Positions 1-11,702 of a DNA stretch of 64,000 bases are shown in pieces. The translations under genes and the position numbers were made by a program. Under the pieces are notes generated by a model. It saw nothing but the letters and a program-made list of their open reading frames with translations, had not been told where the DNA came from and did not search any database. This DNA is from Lentinula raphanica (lineage: Eukaryota; Basidiomycota; Agaricomycetes; Agaricales; Omphalotaceae), in assembly GCA_027919835.1 (NCBI GenBank), contig JANVFP010000034.1, forward strand, positions 1 through 64,000. Reading direction: 5' to 3'. How positions within the stretch are numbered: position 1 is the stretch's first letter; each line of letters starts with the position of its first letter.

Positions 1-367
1 ATGAGTAGTACTTTAGATACTTCTGACTCTCTTCTGACTCTCTTCCGACATCCAACTTTCTTCCGACATTGGATCAATTAAGACATTAAACAGCTTCAAG
101 CAGCCCTCAGAGCTACTCCAAAATGCCACTGATATCTGACATGATCACATAGACTATAAGATAGTACCATGGATGCATCTGACTGTCTTCTAACTTTCTT
201 CCGACATTTGACTTTCTTCCGATATCGGAGCGCTTATGTGCTTTATTTTATTTTTTTGCTACAAGGTAAGCAATGACTTTAACCGTCAATGAGAGTACTG
301 ATAGAGTCTCAGCATGGTATATAGGTAATGTACCATGCATGGATATGATGTTCTTCTGATATCAGAG
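1..367. other. AT-rich intergenic start of window
   Basis: No coding signal. The short phrase CTTTCTTCCGACAT recurs (around 54-67 and 193-206), which suggests old repeat-derived DNA. I see no gene here. Confidence 0.5.
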
Positions 368-765
368 CCAGGACTACAATATAATATATGAGACATGTCA
401 GATCTAAGTCGGATCTGACATAGAGCGCTTAACTGCTGTAAAACAGTGCTTCAATCAATATTGAGATATATAGTACAGCTCAATAGTAGCTACTATGAGT
501 GCTGAAAATATGACAAACTATTATTGTAAAAACATGACTATAATATGATATACGAGACATGTTAGATCTAAGTCGGATCTGACATAGAGCGCTTAACTAC
601 TGTAAAACAGTGCTTCAATCGCTATTGAGATATATAGTACAGCTCAATAGTAGCTACTATGAGTGCTGAAAATATGACAAACTATTATTGTAAAACCAGG
701 ACTATAATATGATATACAAGACATGTTAGATCTGAGTCGGATCCGACATAGAGCGCTTAATTGCT
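368..765. repeat. 164-bp tandem repeat, about 2.4 copies
   Basis: Copies begin at 368, 532 and 696. The first two are full length and the third stops near 765. The phase is exactly 164 bp: the CCAGGACTA start recurs at 368 and 696, and the GAGACATGT block recurs with the same spacing. Differences between copies are a few substitutions. Each unit carries an inverted repeat, GTCAGATC-(7 nt)-GATCTGAC in copy 1 (397-419). No ORF is carried. Confidence 0.85.
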
Positions 766-3700
766 CTATTTTTTCTCACATATAATTTTCATTGTCAACA
801 TGCTTTTCTATACCAACAGTGATGCACAATATGTGTCTAGGTATACTCCTGAGCATCCCAGATAGTAGTTGAGTAAAACACGCATCGTGGTTGTGGTGAA
901 TAACATTGAAATTTTTGCACCTATAGAAAGCATGGGAAAGAAGCTGTCATTTCTGCTCATTGCCTGCAACGTCCATAACGTGCCATCCCCTTAATTATAT
1001 TGTTAGGTGAAAATTTTCTGGAGGTCCTGGAGGGTATTCTAAGTGTTCTCTATTCACCAATATGCTGTATATTTTTGATAAATTAACCCACTCGCTATAT
1101 AGGACAGGGTAATTATAGTCTACAAGGTATGTGAGGTGTACGAGGTGTCAGGCGTTGAAGAGACCTATGAGATGGGATAGACGAAGGGGCTCGGGGTTCG
1201 CTGCGCTCACCCCTCACCCTTCATAACCCCGGCCTCTGGCGAGTGGATGACTGAGGACAATGAGGTTATGGCTGGAGAAGTGGGTTATGTGGGGTTATTC
1301 CCAAAGGGTTGGTTGGGGACGTGTGTATGAGGTGACCGCGTACATTGGAGTAGCACAGGGTGGTTTACTGTTGTCGCAGGAACAGCAGGCCCTTGGGCGA
1401 GGTTGGTTAATGATCGGAGCCATTGTAAATGTGCTGCAAGGAAGGGGTCAAGTGATTTGATTTTGATACAAGAAAAGGTAGCGTACGTGACAAGTTTTCA
1501 GGAGTGGGGATGTGTGAATGGGTGGAGGGGGATGGCGTGGTGTAGCGAGTAGGGGATTCAGTGGAATCTGGAGTTGGTGGGAGGAGGTCACATACGATGT
1601 GAACGCGACGGATAGAGTGAGAGGGCCACGCGTGGATGCAGCTGGTGGGCAGAGATTGAAAGAGAGGTCCGCTTTGTGGTTGGTTGTTCGGAGTAGCACA
1701 GCGCGTGGGAACAAACGATATCGATATGAACATGACGTCATGTAGCTGCTGGCTGCTCGTTATTGTGTGAGGATTGGATGCGGAGTAGTTGAAGTCTGCA
1801 GTGGACGCCACTAATAGGAGGGAAATGGATGACGCGCTCGTTGCAGACGATGCACTTGATGTACCGACGTAAACGTTGGGACAAAGAAAGACGTATGCAT
1901 GACGTAATTTTTGGTTAGGCGAGACACGCAATAGGGGCAGTATTTCGGAAGATGCTGGCGATATGCGGAAAACCTTTTGGAAATTCTCAAAAAATTCATA
2001 GCGGGAGATGGGAAGGTCGGGGGAGGATGGTTATGTCAGCATCCTCTAGTATAATGATCTAGCTACTCAGGAAAAAAATCCGGGGAGGATTGATGAGGTG
2101 GTTGGGAAGATGCTGAGGTTTTGAGTTTTGGGGGGAGCAGCAACCGGCAAATCCGGTATTGCCGGCGGGCGGGCACGGTGAAGATATTGCCGGAATTATT
2201 GCTGGCAAGCATATAAGCACTGAATTTTCGAGGATCATGGAGAAAAAAATGGGGTAGAAACTTCAAACTACACCATGGAGTGTGTTCCACTGAAGCTGTT
2301 CATACAGAAGCAAAGGCATCTTTGAGAGTGCATATGCCCGGTGCAACTCATCATCACATCTCACCATATGGACTATAGTACATGCCTATGAGAAATCCAG
2401 AAGATTTCAGATAAGAGCTCAAAGTATCAGAAAGTGATAATATCCACTTTCATATCTTGGTGTTTCTTCAAGTATGTTTTATAAATCTAAATTCATGTAT
2501 CTATCATCTATTGCCTGTATATTCAGTATGCCAAGGTCGCTGGTCTAATTTGTGTAAGTGAACCCACTATAGCTACAGTTAGTCTAACCATTCAATGCAG
2601 TCCCGAAGCCTGACAGGCAGGACAGAAGGAGTTGATTTGTGGGCCTGCAAGTGACGAAAATATTTAGCAATACCAAGTAAAAGTTACATGCAGGACCTAC
2701 TGTACTGCTCAGGGTACTGATGGCTGGAAAGTCAAGAGAAAAGCATAAGTAGTTTGAAAAGTTCAACTCTGGGTATAACACCGAAAACAGCACAGATACG
2801 CACTACTGCCAACACGTCTTGGTACAGTTAGGGCAAACCCGGGGATGGAAAGGGCTGAATTTGCAATGTTCATTCTCGCAAGGAACCTATCGAAGACCGC
2901 GTTGGACAAACACGAATGTGATAACCCCTTTGAACTCACTTCTTGCTCGGGCTAACGAAGCAATGAGTTTTTCGGATGCAATCTGATTAAACTGTGTACT
3001 CACAAGGTTCACGGCGTGGCCACACTTGGTGTAGATGTTGCGAACACTGAAGCGATAACATAAGCTCAGAGTCTGGACGAATAGATTTCGAACTCACTGT
3101 CTGCGGCGACACATTGGGTTGTAGTGATTAATTAGCTGAATAAATGGTTTCGTTCGAGCGAAGTTGTGAAGCGGAATAAACCACTGAAAAATGATATGCC
3201 TTTGGTCTTCATGTCTTTAGCTTTTATACCTATCTCAAGCAAGAGGCTATGGTAGGAGAGAGGACGACACCGAGGCGGCTGCCACGAACAATGTACTTGC
3301 ACATAAAACACTCGAATGCTGGTAGATAGTACGATTCCGCGAATAATAAAGTGGGAGATACAGGCGTACCAAGATGTCATCGCGGGATCAGCGGTGCGAG
3401 TCACTTGAGTCCTGTGTTGACTTCGGGAGGTGACCGTACCAGAAACGGAAGAGACTTGGCTGAAGACAAGACTGTGACAACCGCGGTTGACCCAGGCCAT
3501 AGCCAAACGGGACGTTGTGGTATGAAATTATGATCGGAATCGCAGTAAAACGTATGCCCTCGATGGGCGTCCGATATTCAGCTCGTTGGGATGTCTTCAT
3601 TTAACAAAGGATCACACATGAGTGGACACAGGCTAGATGAAATCGACGCGATATATCTTCAAAGGTGAATTCGAGCTCCTTTACACAGCTAAGCGGGAAT

Positions 3701-4514
3701 TCCTAAAGCCAGTTCACTTTGAATATCCGATGAATCCGAATGGCTGCGGTTTGCTACACAACGAATGTCGTACTACACCTGCTTGGAGTTGAAATCACCG
3801 TTGGTTTGAAAAGTCAAGAGAGATCACGTACCTCGGGATAGAGTCCATACCATCCAATTGTCAGTTTATTCCGCGAAACAGACGCGCTTTCGGGATGGAA
3901 GATCATCCAAGCAAGGAACGGGAGCTCTGAGTGATTGTTTCCGAGTTTGTGCTTTGGCCTTCTTCAGTCGAGCTCTCTCGGCAATGAGCTGTTCCTTAAT
4001 CCCTGCCTTCATCAAGAACATACTCATTCAAACGAATAATGAGCTGCATTGGAGTCCTAAATGCATACAATTCTGGATTTGCGTGTCTTTTGAGAGCGTT
4101 GACTCTACAATCATAAATCAGTTCATGGTCTGCAGTTTTCGATTCAGAGATCATACTTCAGCTCGAGTTTGGGATGAATGTTTTTGAAGGAGATTGTTGA
4201 CTACTTTCTCTTTCGAGTCTGCGATAACTGCAGCAAGTTTCAGAGTATCCTGATGAATAAAGATGTCGGGTTGGATTCGAAACACGCAGCGCTCATTCAT
4301 CAACATACGGTTTGGTTTAGAAACCGTTTGCCTTTCTTTTTGTTAGCGTTAGGTTCCGCAGGTCGGGTTGTGCCGGACATGCAAAGACCTGTGCAGATGA
4401 ATGAAGTTGGATGTTGTGGAGAAAGGAGAATAAAAGTCCACGTGCAACCGCGACCTCGGCGCTTCAAAATATTTCGTTCTCCTCTCTCTGTGCACACATC
4501 AACACAACATCAAC
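766..4514. other. Gene-poor stretch, no supported gene
   Basis: Only short ORFs with low-complexity or unnatural composition occur here. The longest is 174 codons on the minus strand at 1407-1931, and it has no domain, no splice-site pattern and two competing overlapping ORFs. I do not support a gene. Position 4440-4514 is probably the 5' flank of the next gene. Confidence 0.5.
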
Positions 4515-5051
4515 ATGTCAACTATCCGACGCAACAAGCCTGTTCTTCAAGTGTTCCGCTGGCCTTCTACTTCTGCCGTACCAAATTACCAAGCTCTTCA
4601 TGCTTTGACAACCGGTACATTACCACAATACACCAACAACACCTCGGGTTCTACACCAGTTCACTCTTCTCGCCACACGCTCGTTTCCCTCCTACAATCT
4701 ATCCAGAAAGTCGCGGCTTGCCTTACAAATGATCCTGCACTTACACGAGCCAAAGTATTTCGCTTCTCTTCCCCCATCGCCGTCTTTCTTTCACTTCTCG
4801 CAACTATCGCCCTTTTCCCTCAAGAATGGTACAACGAATCTTCGGTCGATTCATTGAAACAGAAGACGATCAAAGGCGTTTTTTTTCTGATGATCACTCT
4901 CTTGGCTGTTTTCGGGACGCTCTCACTCCTATGGATACTCATCTGGTTGCTCGCCGCCAGTGTTGAGCGGTTCGTTGAGGTTGACTTGGCTACAAGACAA
5001 AGGTCTCCTGGTGTCTTCGATGATTTGTTAGGCGGGTTCTTCACCAATTGA
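4515..5051 (+). CDS. Small two-helix membrane protein, unknown function
   Basis: Single-exon ORF of 178 residues; I do not recognise the family. The N-terminal 85 residues are polar and basic. Two strongly hydrophobic segments follow: about residues 85-102 (PIAVFLSLLATIALF) and about 123-150 (GVFFLMITLLAVF followed by LLWILIWLLAA). A short charged tail with VERFVEVDL ends in GGFFTN. This fits an integral membrane protein with two helices. The ATG is the first in frame and sits in an A/C-rich context (ACATCAACATG), which is favourable for fungal initiation. An overlapping ORF in another frame (4178-4732) looks like a shadow. Membrane location is inferred from hydrophobicity only. Confidence 0.55.
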   Translation: MSTIRRNKPVLQVFRWPSTSAVPNYQALHALTTGTLPQYTNNTSGSTPVHSSRHTLVSLLQSIQKVAACLTNDPALTRAKVFRFSSPIAVFLSLLATIALFPQEWYNESSVDSLKQKTIKGVFFLMITLLAVFGTLSLLWILIWLLAASVERFVEVDLATRQRSPGVFDDLLGGFFTN

Positions 5052-5382
5052 TTCGACGGATAATTGGACATGTACTCGTCCTTTTTACCAGCCGCCTATG
5101 ACAATACTTGACAGAATGTACTTCAATTGAGCCTTACAACTGCAAAAGCAGGAATGAAAGTGATGAAAGATAACCAGTTTATTCAACGCAATAATAGATA
5201 TCATATAGACCCTACTCCATGTTGCAATTGCCAGTGCATATTAGGTATCGTAGATTGAAATCATAAACATGCGCTGCCCTCAGAGAACCTCCCGAGTTCT
5301 GCGGCAGCAATAATCATAACACAACGTTGAGTTACAGCTCGTTTTGACACCGAACCAGAGATGACATAGTCATCGGATCCTC

Positions 5383-7372
5383 TCAGACAGCTGAGCTGTG
5401 TCTTCTCGCTCCGTCGTCCTCTGTAGCAGATCTCCTACCACCCTTCTTCCTTGCCGACATATTCACCCAGGTCGAGTTGGCTTTACCCGCTCCGCTTGAC
5501 GGGACATATTCAGTGTCAGCATCGTCCGATTGAGAGCTAACATCATCTTCGGCAGTGTAAAGATATGAGCGAGGTTTGGTACGCCTTGAGGACGATGATG
5601 TAGTAAAGGTGGCTGATGCTAGAGGTTGAAATGGCGTATCGGCCGAAGACCCGGGTCTGGAAGCGGGAAGAGGATACTGGGCGGGATCTGTGAGTCGGTT
5701 GATGGATCGGGGAGTCTGACTTCCGGGGCCTTCCATAGAAGAACGACCTCCAGCAGCACTTTCGTCACCATCATCGGTGGTCGCTTTATCCTCTGAACGA
5801 CTAGCGGCGGCCGCAACAGTTGATTTACGCTTTCGGGAAGAGCTGGGAACCGGTTCTGAATCAGGTTTCCTCATTTTACTGTCCAAAAATTCAGGTTTCA
5901 CGATGAATGAGAATGACCGGAAAGCAGTAACTTACGTGTTCAGCTTTGGCTCAGCGTAGTTGACACTCTTACGCGTACGTCGTTCTCTACCACCGGTGGG
6001 GGCAGCATCGAATTCGTGGTCAGTCTCGTTAGAATTTGCCAACTGGAGAGGACTGGATGAGGTAGCCAGGTCATTGTCAAGACTGGAAGACGACAGTCTC
6101 GGTGGTGAAGGCGAAAAGGACTCTGGTCTGTTGCTTGATAACCTCGTAATTTCGAGTTCAACTTCGGAGACAACTGAAAATGGATCAGTGTCACACCAAG
6201 AGCGAGTAGAAAGTATTGGCGCACCTATATCTACTGGCTGCGAGGGTCGATTTCTTGGTGAATTCGTGACGTCTTCCAGCTTAAGTTTCTTCCTTTCGTC
6301 GCCTATTCCGTCGCGGAGTTTCTTGCGGGACAGAGCGTCGTGCTCTCGTTCCTTCTCCTTGCCTTTATCCTTCGAGCTTTTACGCTTCTCTTTTCTGACA
6401 GCAGGGGTCTGCCCTTGGTCGTGTTGATTCAGGTCGTCGGGTCCATCCAGCTCTGCGGCCATCTGATCGTCTTCCTCAGCCTCATGTGAACCAACCACCG
6501 GACTTCCTTGACGCACAAGAAGACCACTATGGTTACGGAGAGGCCTGCGTTTCGTTATCTTCGCGGAAGGATCCACGAATTGATCCATAGAGGGCGAAGT
6601 AGGAAGTGGAGAAGGCGTTCGAGATGGTAGAGGCAGCCGCGAGGCTGAGAGCCGCTTAGCCTTGTTCTTATGTCGCAAGCTAGGCATCTTCGCCATTGAT
6701 GGCTCGTCGTCTTCAGTAGGATCTGAAGGTTCGTCATCTTCGTATATGAGCGGAATGGTAGGGGCTCGTGATAAGCGAGGATATACTGGAGAATTTGGTG
6801 AGTCTGCTGAAGGTTGTGGTCGTTGGGTGGCTCTAGGAGGTGTAGGCGATGAGGAAGATGGTGAGTGTGAGTTCTCTGGTATTGAAAATGCCTGTCGAAG
6901 GAAGCCCAAATGTTTTGTCAGTCCAGACACCTGCGAAATTGATCCAGTTAGAAAACGGCGAGAAATTAATGAAACTCTGTGCAACACACTGCTGCCTCCG
7001 TTTCTGCGATGACTTTGCGCGACTTTTCGCGCTCACGTTTCAATTGCGCAGCGAGGTTGATCTCTGAGGCGCGAAGTCGAAGATTCTCGGTGTAGAGGGT
7101 GGATATCTGAGCATTCAGCTCTTCGATTCGAACACTGAGTGTTGAATTAAGTCTACAAATTCAGCCGATCAGAGAGGGCAATATGCGTAAGACAAGGAGA
7201 CCTACTTTGTGATATGTTTATTGGCTAGCAGAAATTTCTTCTTGACTATGGAAAGCCACTACAGTCAATCGAATTCATATGAAGACTCATGAAGGGACGT
7301 ACAAGATTCAAACTCGAACAGTGCATCATTCTGCCTAGCATTCATCGACACGCGCGACTCTCTCCTGCTCAT
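5383..7372 (-). CDS. SGO1: Shugoshin, centromeric cohesin protector
   Basis: Model: complement of 7303-7372, 7206-7245, 6990-7152, 5936-6930 and 5383-5878, giving 587 residues with all phases consistent. The N-terminus has the shugoshin coiled-coil signature (FKKKFLLANKHITKLNS, then VRIEELNAQISTLYTENLRL and a basic stretch to about residue 90). The C-terminal part carries the basic SGO motif RRTRKSVNYAEPKLNTKMRK, split by the last intron. Between them is a long Ser/Pro- and charge-rich disordered region. Shugoshins recruit PP2A to centromeres and protect Rec8/Scc1 cohesin from separase; that role is taken from the family. The first ATG (7372) lies eight codons before a second one. No enzyme domain is expected. 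Family identity rests on both diagnostic ends being present in the expected order. Confidence 0.9.
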
Positions 7373-7876
7373 CGTGAGCAAGCCGGGATGAGGCTCTGCC
7401 CTATTGCTGGGGCAAAGTTGGGAAAACGGTTGAGATAACAAAGTTGTCGAAACGTTCAACAACGAAATTGAAAACAAGCGCCCTCGGACTCGTGATCTAG
7501 AATTGGTCATAGCTTAGCGCCCTTTAGCGCCCTCAACCTTCTCCTCTACTGAGTACTAATCTGTACTAATGCTATCGCCAGTATAGTATCACACAGAATA
7601 TCCCATCGGCCCTACCGTGAAAGAGATGATTAAGAACCTCAGAGTGCTACGCACTCTCTCGTGAACTGCCGTCACGAACAAGGAGATTTGCACAAAACTG
7701 GTAAAACCTTCCAGAAATTGTACATGTACTAGTCTGTTTTCAAACCCAGGGTCCGTACCGTAGCTCAGCCATTACCCGATATAGGGCATCACGTGTAAAT
7801 CACATTGACAGTAAACGCGTAAACTAATGTAAACAAACATCGTCTTTCATACATCTTTCACTTTCGTTTCCCCCAA

Positions 7877-8203
7877 ATGAGTCAAAATTCTACAGTCAAA
7901 TCATCAGTAGTTCCAACAATAATCTTTTTGTTCAGATCTGAGCACGGCCGTGCACTGATATCCGACATCATTCAGCTGTATGCGCCCTTTCGGCCCCATG
8001 ACTATGTGCTTGAGGGAATCGCCGCGTTGCTGGATGGACTGGATCTCATCGCGATCACACCTACTGGCTCAAGAAAGACTGGATACATTTCTTTCACTAC
8101 TCTTGTTGTCCGAGAACTTGCAACGCATCCTGAAAAATACCCGGAAATTGAGGAAATCATCAAGAAATTTCCGACGAATCCCCTTGGTTGGTCTGTTGAA
8201 TAA
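7877..8203 (+). pseudogene. Truncated RecQ-like DEAD-box helicase fragment
   Basis: A 108-codon ORF resembles only the extreme N-terminal part of RecQ-like ATP-dependent helicases common in basidiomycete genomes. It has a Q-motif-like RPHDYVLEGIAALLDGLDL followed by a Walker A-like segment ITPTGSRKTGY. Functional helicases have TGSGKT, so the third glycine of the loop is arginine here. The frame then stops after KKFPTNP, before motif Ia, the DEAH box and the whole second RecA domain. No downstream exons restore them. I call it a non-functional relic, probably of a mobile or multicopy helicase family. The similarity is from memory of motifs. Confidence 0.65.
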
Positions 8204-8627
8204 ACTATGAATCCATCGTTTTCTTTTCTATGTTTGGGTCGCGGAGATGTTGGGGAAGAGAATGTTGTCTGAGTGGAACTCAAAACAGAGCGTGATGTAG
8301 GAGTTGAAGGCGTCGGGACTCGGAGTTGTGGGTTGTACATCGTCAGATTCATTGCGAGAAGGCCGTGGCGTGTTGTAGAACGAAGATGGAGACACAGTTA
8401 TGAAAGATCGAGTGCGACGTGTGGTAGGTTTTTGAGAATCAGATGTATTGAGTTGGAACGAATAAAAGCTCATCGTGGTAGCGGTAAGAGGATGTATCGT
8501 AAACGCGGCTCATTCACATGCACATGTGATTGTAATCATTGCTCATCACCTCTCTTTTAGGAAGGAGGACACCTTCCCAAAAAGGATAGCGCTGACCTAC
8601 GGTATCGACGACGCGTTTGAAATCAGA

Positions 8628-8690
8628 CTCTTAATTGATAGCAACGATATTCTTGCGGTAATCAATTTCGAGTCTGACTTGGGAGACTAA
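8628..8690. repeat. 63-bp direct duplication, copy 1
   Basis: Identical over 63 bp to 8871-8933, starting CTCTTAATTGATAGCAACG and ending GGGAGACTAA. Both copies end at a TAA in the same local frame. They lie 243 bp apart start to start, downstream of the helicase relic. Confidence 0.9.
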
Positions 8691-8870
8691 ACCTCCGACT
8701 CTCTGACAACGTTCTCCTCAACCGTCTAAAAGCGAACTGCAGTTTTGCCTAAGCTTTGTAGTATCGCGCTCTTGTCATCACCTGTCCAACAATGTCGCAA
8801 CAGGGTCAAGACGCGAAATTCTTCCAGAGGGGAAAGATTGAGGTAGATCCCATGCAGCTCCGTTTCGCCT

Positions 8871-8933
8871 CTCTTAATTGATAGCAACGATATTCTTGCG
8901 GTAATCAATTTCGAGTCTGACTTGGGAGACTAA
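8871..8933. repeat. 63-bp direct duplication, copy 2
   Basis: Second exact copy of the 63-bp block at 8628-8690. Sequence immediately outside the blocks differs, so the duplicated segment is sharply bounded, as expected of a recent insertion or template-switch event. Confidence 0.9.
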
Positions 8934-9887
8934 CATGTACTAACTTGGTAGGATGATGATTCCCGATCATTCTACTCATCTTCATCCATGTCACAGTCTG
9001 TATGTTGCAGTACTAATGGCGAGCCTGTGGCTCGGAAATGCATGGACATGAATAATGTAGGTTATCCACGTTCTTTGTCGCTATTGGCACACTCTCAATT
9101 TTGAATTGACAAACCCCCTCCTCAGATCGAATTTCGAAAGAGTTGACTCCATTGAAAATGTTGATTCCGCAACCGACTCAAAACCCTGCTTTCGCGTTCA
9201 AAACTCTGCTCATTCTCTACTGTATTCAGTACGCAGATACGCTAGGTGTGCTCGCCAAAAACATACATGAAACAAGGATCTCATTCGACATTTGGATTAG
9301 TCTCCCGAGTCAGACTCGTAGCTTGAGAATTGCAAGACAGTCGTTGCACTCAATCTAGCATTTGGATACTATGACGAAGGTATAGTCGGTCGGAACAACC
9401 TGATTCGTGCTAATCCTTTCATAAAAATTAACTGCTACGATGGACCAGCTATCTCGTTCTATGCTAACTGGTCTCTTCTTCTTCACGACAAGATATACAG
9501 CCAGACATCAGTGCTGTCAGGGAGAGGGCAGCAGCGTGAACTTTAGGCGCCGCGGCCTCTAGGAAAGGAGGAAGGAATTCGGAAAGACTTAGGACTCCGA
9601 GTACGAAGCCTACATCTTCATCCCGAAGCCAAACCTGATGTCGAAGTGGAAAGCGGTCTGCCGCGTTCGATGTTCTCGGAAGTAATTTGGGATACAACAC
9701 TGGTAAAATGAAATAAATTGAGATTTTCCTTCCCCCTCAGGAAAAGGAAAGATGTTATTCCCCCAAAAGTAAGCTGTAAGTGTGTAAAGTAAAAGTCCTA
9801 CAATGCATTTTTGAAAGTATATACCGTGAAGAATTCAATACGTGCATGAACTGTGAAGAATTCATGAAAGAAAACGTCCATCCTGCC
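8934..9887. other. Intergenic, no supported gene
   Basis: Only short ORFs without recognisable features (for example 71 codons at 9143-9358 and 78 codons on the minus strand at 9464-9700). This contains the 3' flank of the fasciclin gene. Confidence 0.5.
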
Positions 9888-11339
9888 TTAAAGAAGACCT
9901 CCGAGAATCACAAAGCTGACAACCACAGCAGAAAAGGTTGTGTACAAGGAGAAACCCACAGATGTAGCCTCAGCACCGTTGCTGCTGCCACTTCCAGACG
10001 AAGATGAAGATGTGCTACTAGCTGCTGTAGCTGTAGCGGAGATTGCGCCAGTCTCGGTCGCAAGTTTGGTAGCAACAGAGGTGGCGGACTCGTACCTAAA
10101 TGTTAGAGACAGAATGAGATTGCGGACCATTTGAATTTTAGAAAATGCAATACATACGCAGAGCTGGCAGCAGACGAGTCGCTGTCGGTGTTGAGGAAAA
10201 CGTTGTCAATGACGTGCACGACACCATTCATGGCGATCATATCCGTGGTAAGAATCTTTGCAGTCGTAGATCCGGAAGTGACGTAGGTCCCTGAGGAGTT
10301 GGTCAAGAACGTGAGGGGTTCCCCAGCTGCGGATGTCAAGTTGGAGCCGCTGACGATTTCGGTTGAGTACACAGAAGACCCATTGATGATCTGAGGTCAT
10401 CAGGAAGAAGAACTGTGGCAAGAGAAGATGACATACATGGTTCTGAAGTACGGTAGTGAAAACGGTGAGGTTGCCTTCAAGAGTTGGCAAACTGCTCGAA
10501 ACAGTAGAAAATGCAGAATCGCTAGGTGCGAAAAGAGTAATCCCTTTCTGAGAATTGAGGATATTACCAATGGTATCATTGGTGCCATTCGCCGAAGGTA
10601 TCATGGTGCTGTTCAGCAATCCAGCGATAGAACTCGTATTCGTACCATTGGCGAGCACGGACGAGATCGAAGCAGGGATTGAAAGAACGCCATCGATTAC
10701 ATATACGTCGAGGCCCGTGCCATTGATACGAGTGGAGTTCACGATTGAGATGTTAGACCTGTTCAGGAAAAAAAACTTGATGTGAACACGACCCCAAGGG
10801 AGAATCCGCCAGAAACCTACGGCTGATTCAAGAAGACAAGCTTGTTGCTTTCGGTCGTCCATGCTACCACTTGGGAGGCGTTACCTTCCAAAGAGACATA
10901 AGCGGAATCGTTCAACATGGACCGTCCGATGGTATGATTGGGCGAGCTCGCGCTTGTGAGGTTGAAAGAACTCGAATCGGAGTTCGTGAAACTGCCTCGG
11001 AGAATGTGGTATGCGAGCGTATCCGTGAGAAGGGTGCTATCGGATGCTAGAGAGGATGCTTGAGAGACTAGAATTGGAATTAAATTGTGAATTTGTAGAA
11101 TATTTATAAGACTTACATGCATCATTATTCGGAGCGAGGATACTGTAATTGCCTCCGGAGAGGACCGTCTCCAGAAGCGCTTGGCCAGCAGAGGAACCAT
11201 TCAAGGCAGAGGCGGCCAAGGCGAACGAAGTTAGGCCGAGCGAAGAAAAGGCATCGATGATCGCAGTGGTATTGTTGCTCTGAGCAAGAGAAACAGAGAA
11301 CAATGCGGCTGAAAGCGCGAGATAGGTGCGGGCAACCAT
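9888..11339 (-). CDS. Fasciclin (FAS1) domain protein, secreted, probably GPI-anchored
   Basis: Model: complement of 11117-11339, 10821-11067, 10437-10758, 10158-10390 and 9888-10095, giving 410 residues with all phases consistent. A signal peptide (MVARTYLALSAALFSVSLAQ) is followed by two FAS1-type units. The first has NYSILAPNNDAF and a later DTLAYHIL; the second has GITLFAPSDSAF, LQNH and GVVHVIDNVF, the standard FAS1 H1 and H2 boxes. Many N-x-S/T sequons are present. The C-terminus is Ser/Gly-rich and ends in a hydrophobic segment (FSAVVVSFVILGGLL), typical of a GPI-addition signal. FAS1 proteins act in cell adhesion and at the cell surface; the exact role here is unknown. The upstream flank holds tandem GATA motifs. 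Confidence 0.9.
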
Positions 11340-11524
11340 TTTGAATGTTGGGGGTAAGAAAGGAAGAGAGGATGGGGTTTAAATGTTGAATCGCTTATGC
11401 TTAGGAGGAGCTCCACACGTGCGGAACGTGTCTCAGTGGACATTTCTCCTCAACTGACGTCGGGATGACAGCTGTTGAAGAACTTCGAAGATCGCAAAAG
11501 CAGTCATGTGTCGGCGTGTAAAAG

Positions 11525-11549
11525 TAAGATAAGATAAGATAAGATAAAT
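11525..11549. promoter_or_regulatory. Tandem GATAAG motifs upstream of the fasciclin gene
   Basis: The pentamer TAAGA is repeated four to five times, creating four consecutive HGATAR-type sites about 190-210 bp upstream of the fasciclin start codon at 11339. GATA-factor control is an inference; it may simply be a microsatellite. Confidence 0.35.
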
Positions 11550-11702
11550 ATTTTGCTTTTCGGGACTTCTCCACTCCATCCCAAATTCCCAATATCTCTT
11601 GGATACATACTCGACGATTGCTATCATCGAGGTTCAACGGTGCGTGGATTTTCAACTGTATAACTCAGGAATCGCCGTCACAGCATTTGCTCTACTCATT
11701 AC

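Noticed and set aside
1407..1931. 174-codon minus-strand ORF near the left end
   Set aside because: Ser/Thr/Pro/His composition typical of a frame shadow, with overlapping ORFs in the other strand and frames. No domain, signal peptide or splice context.
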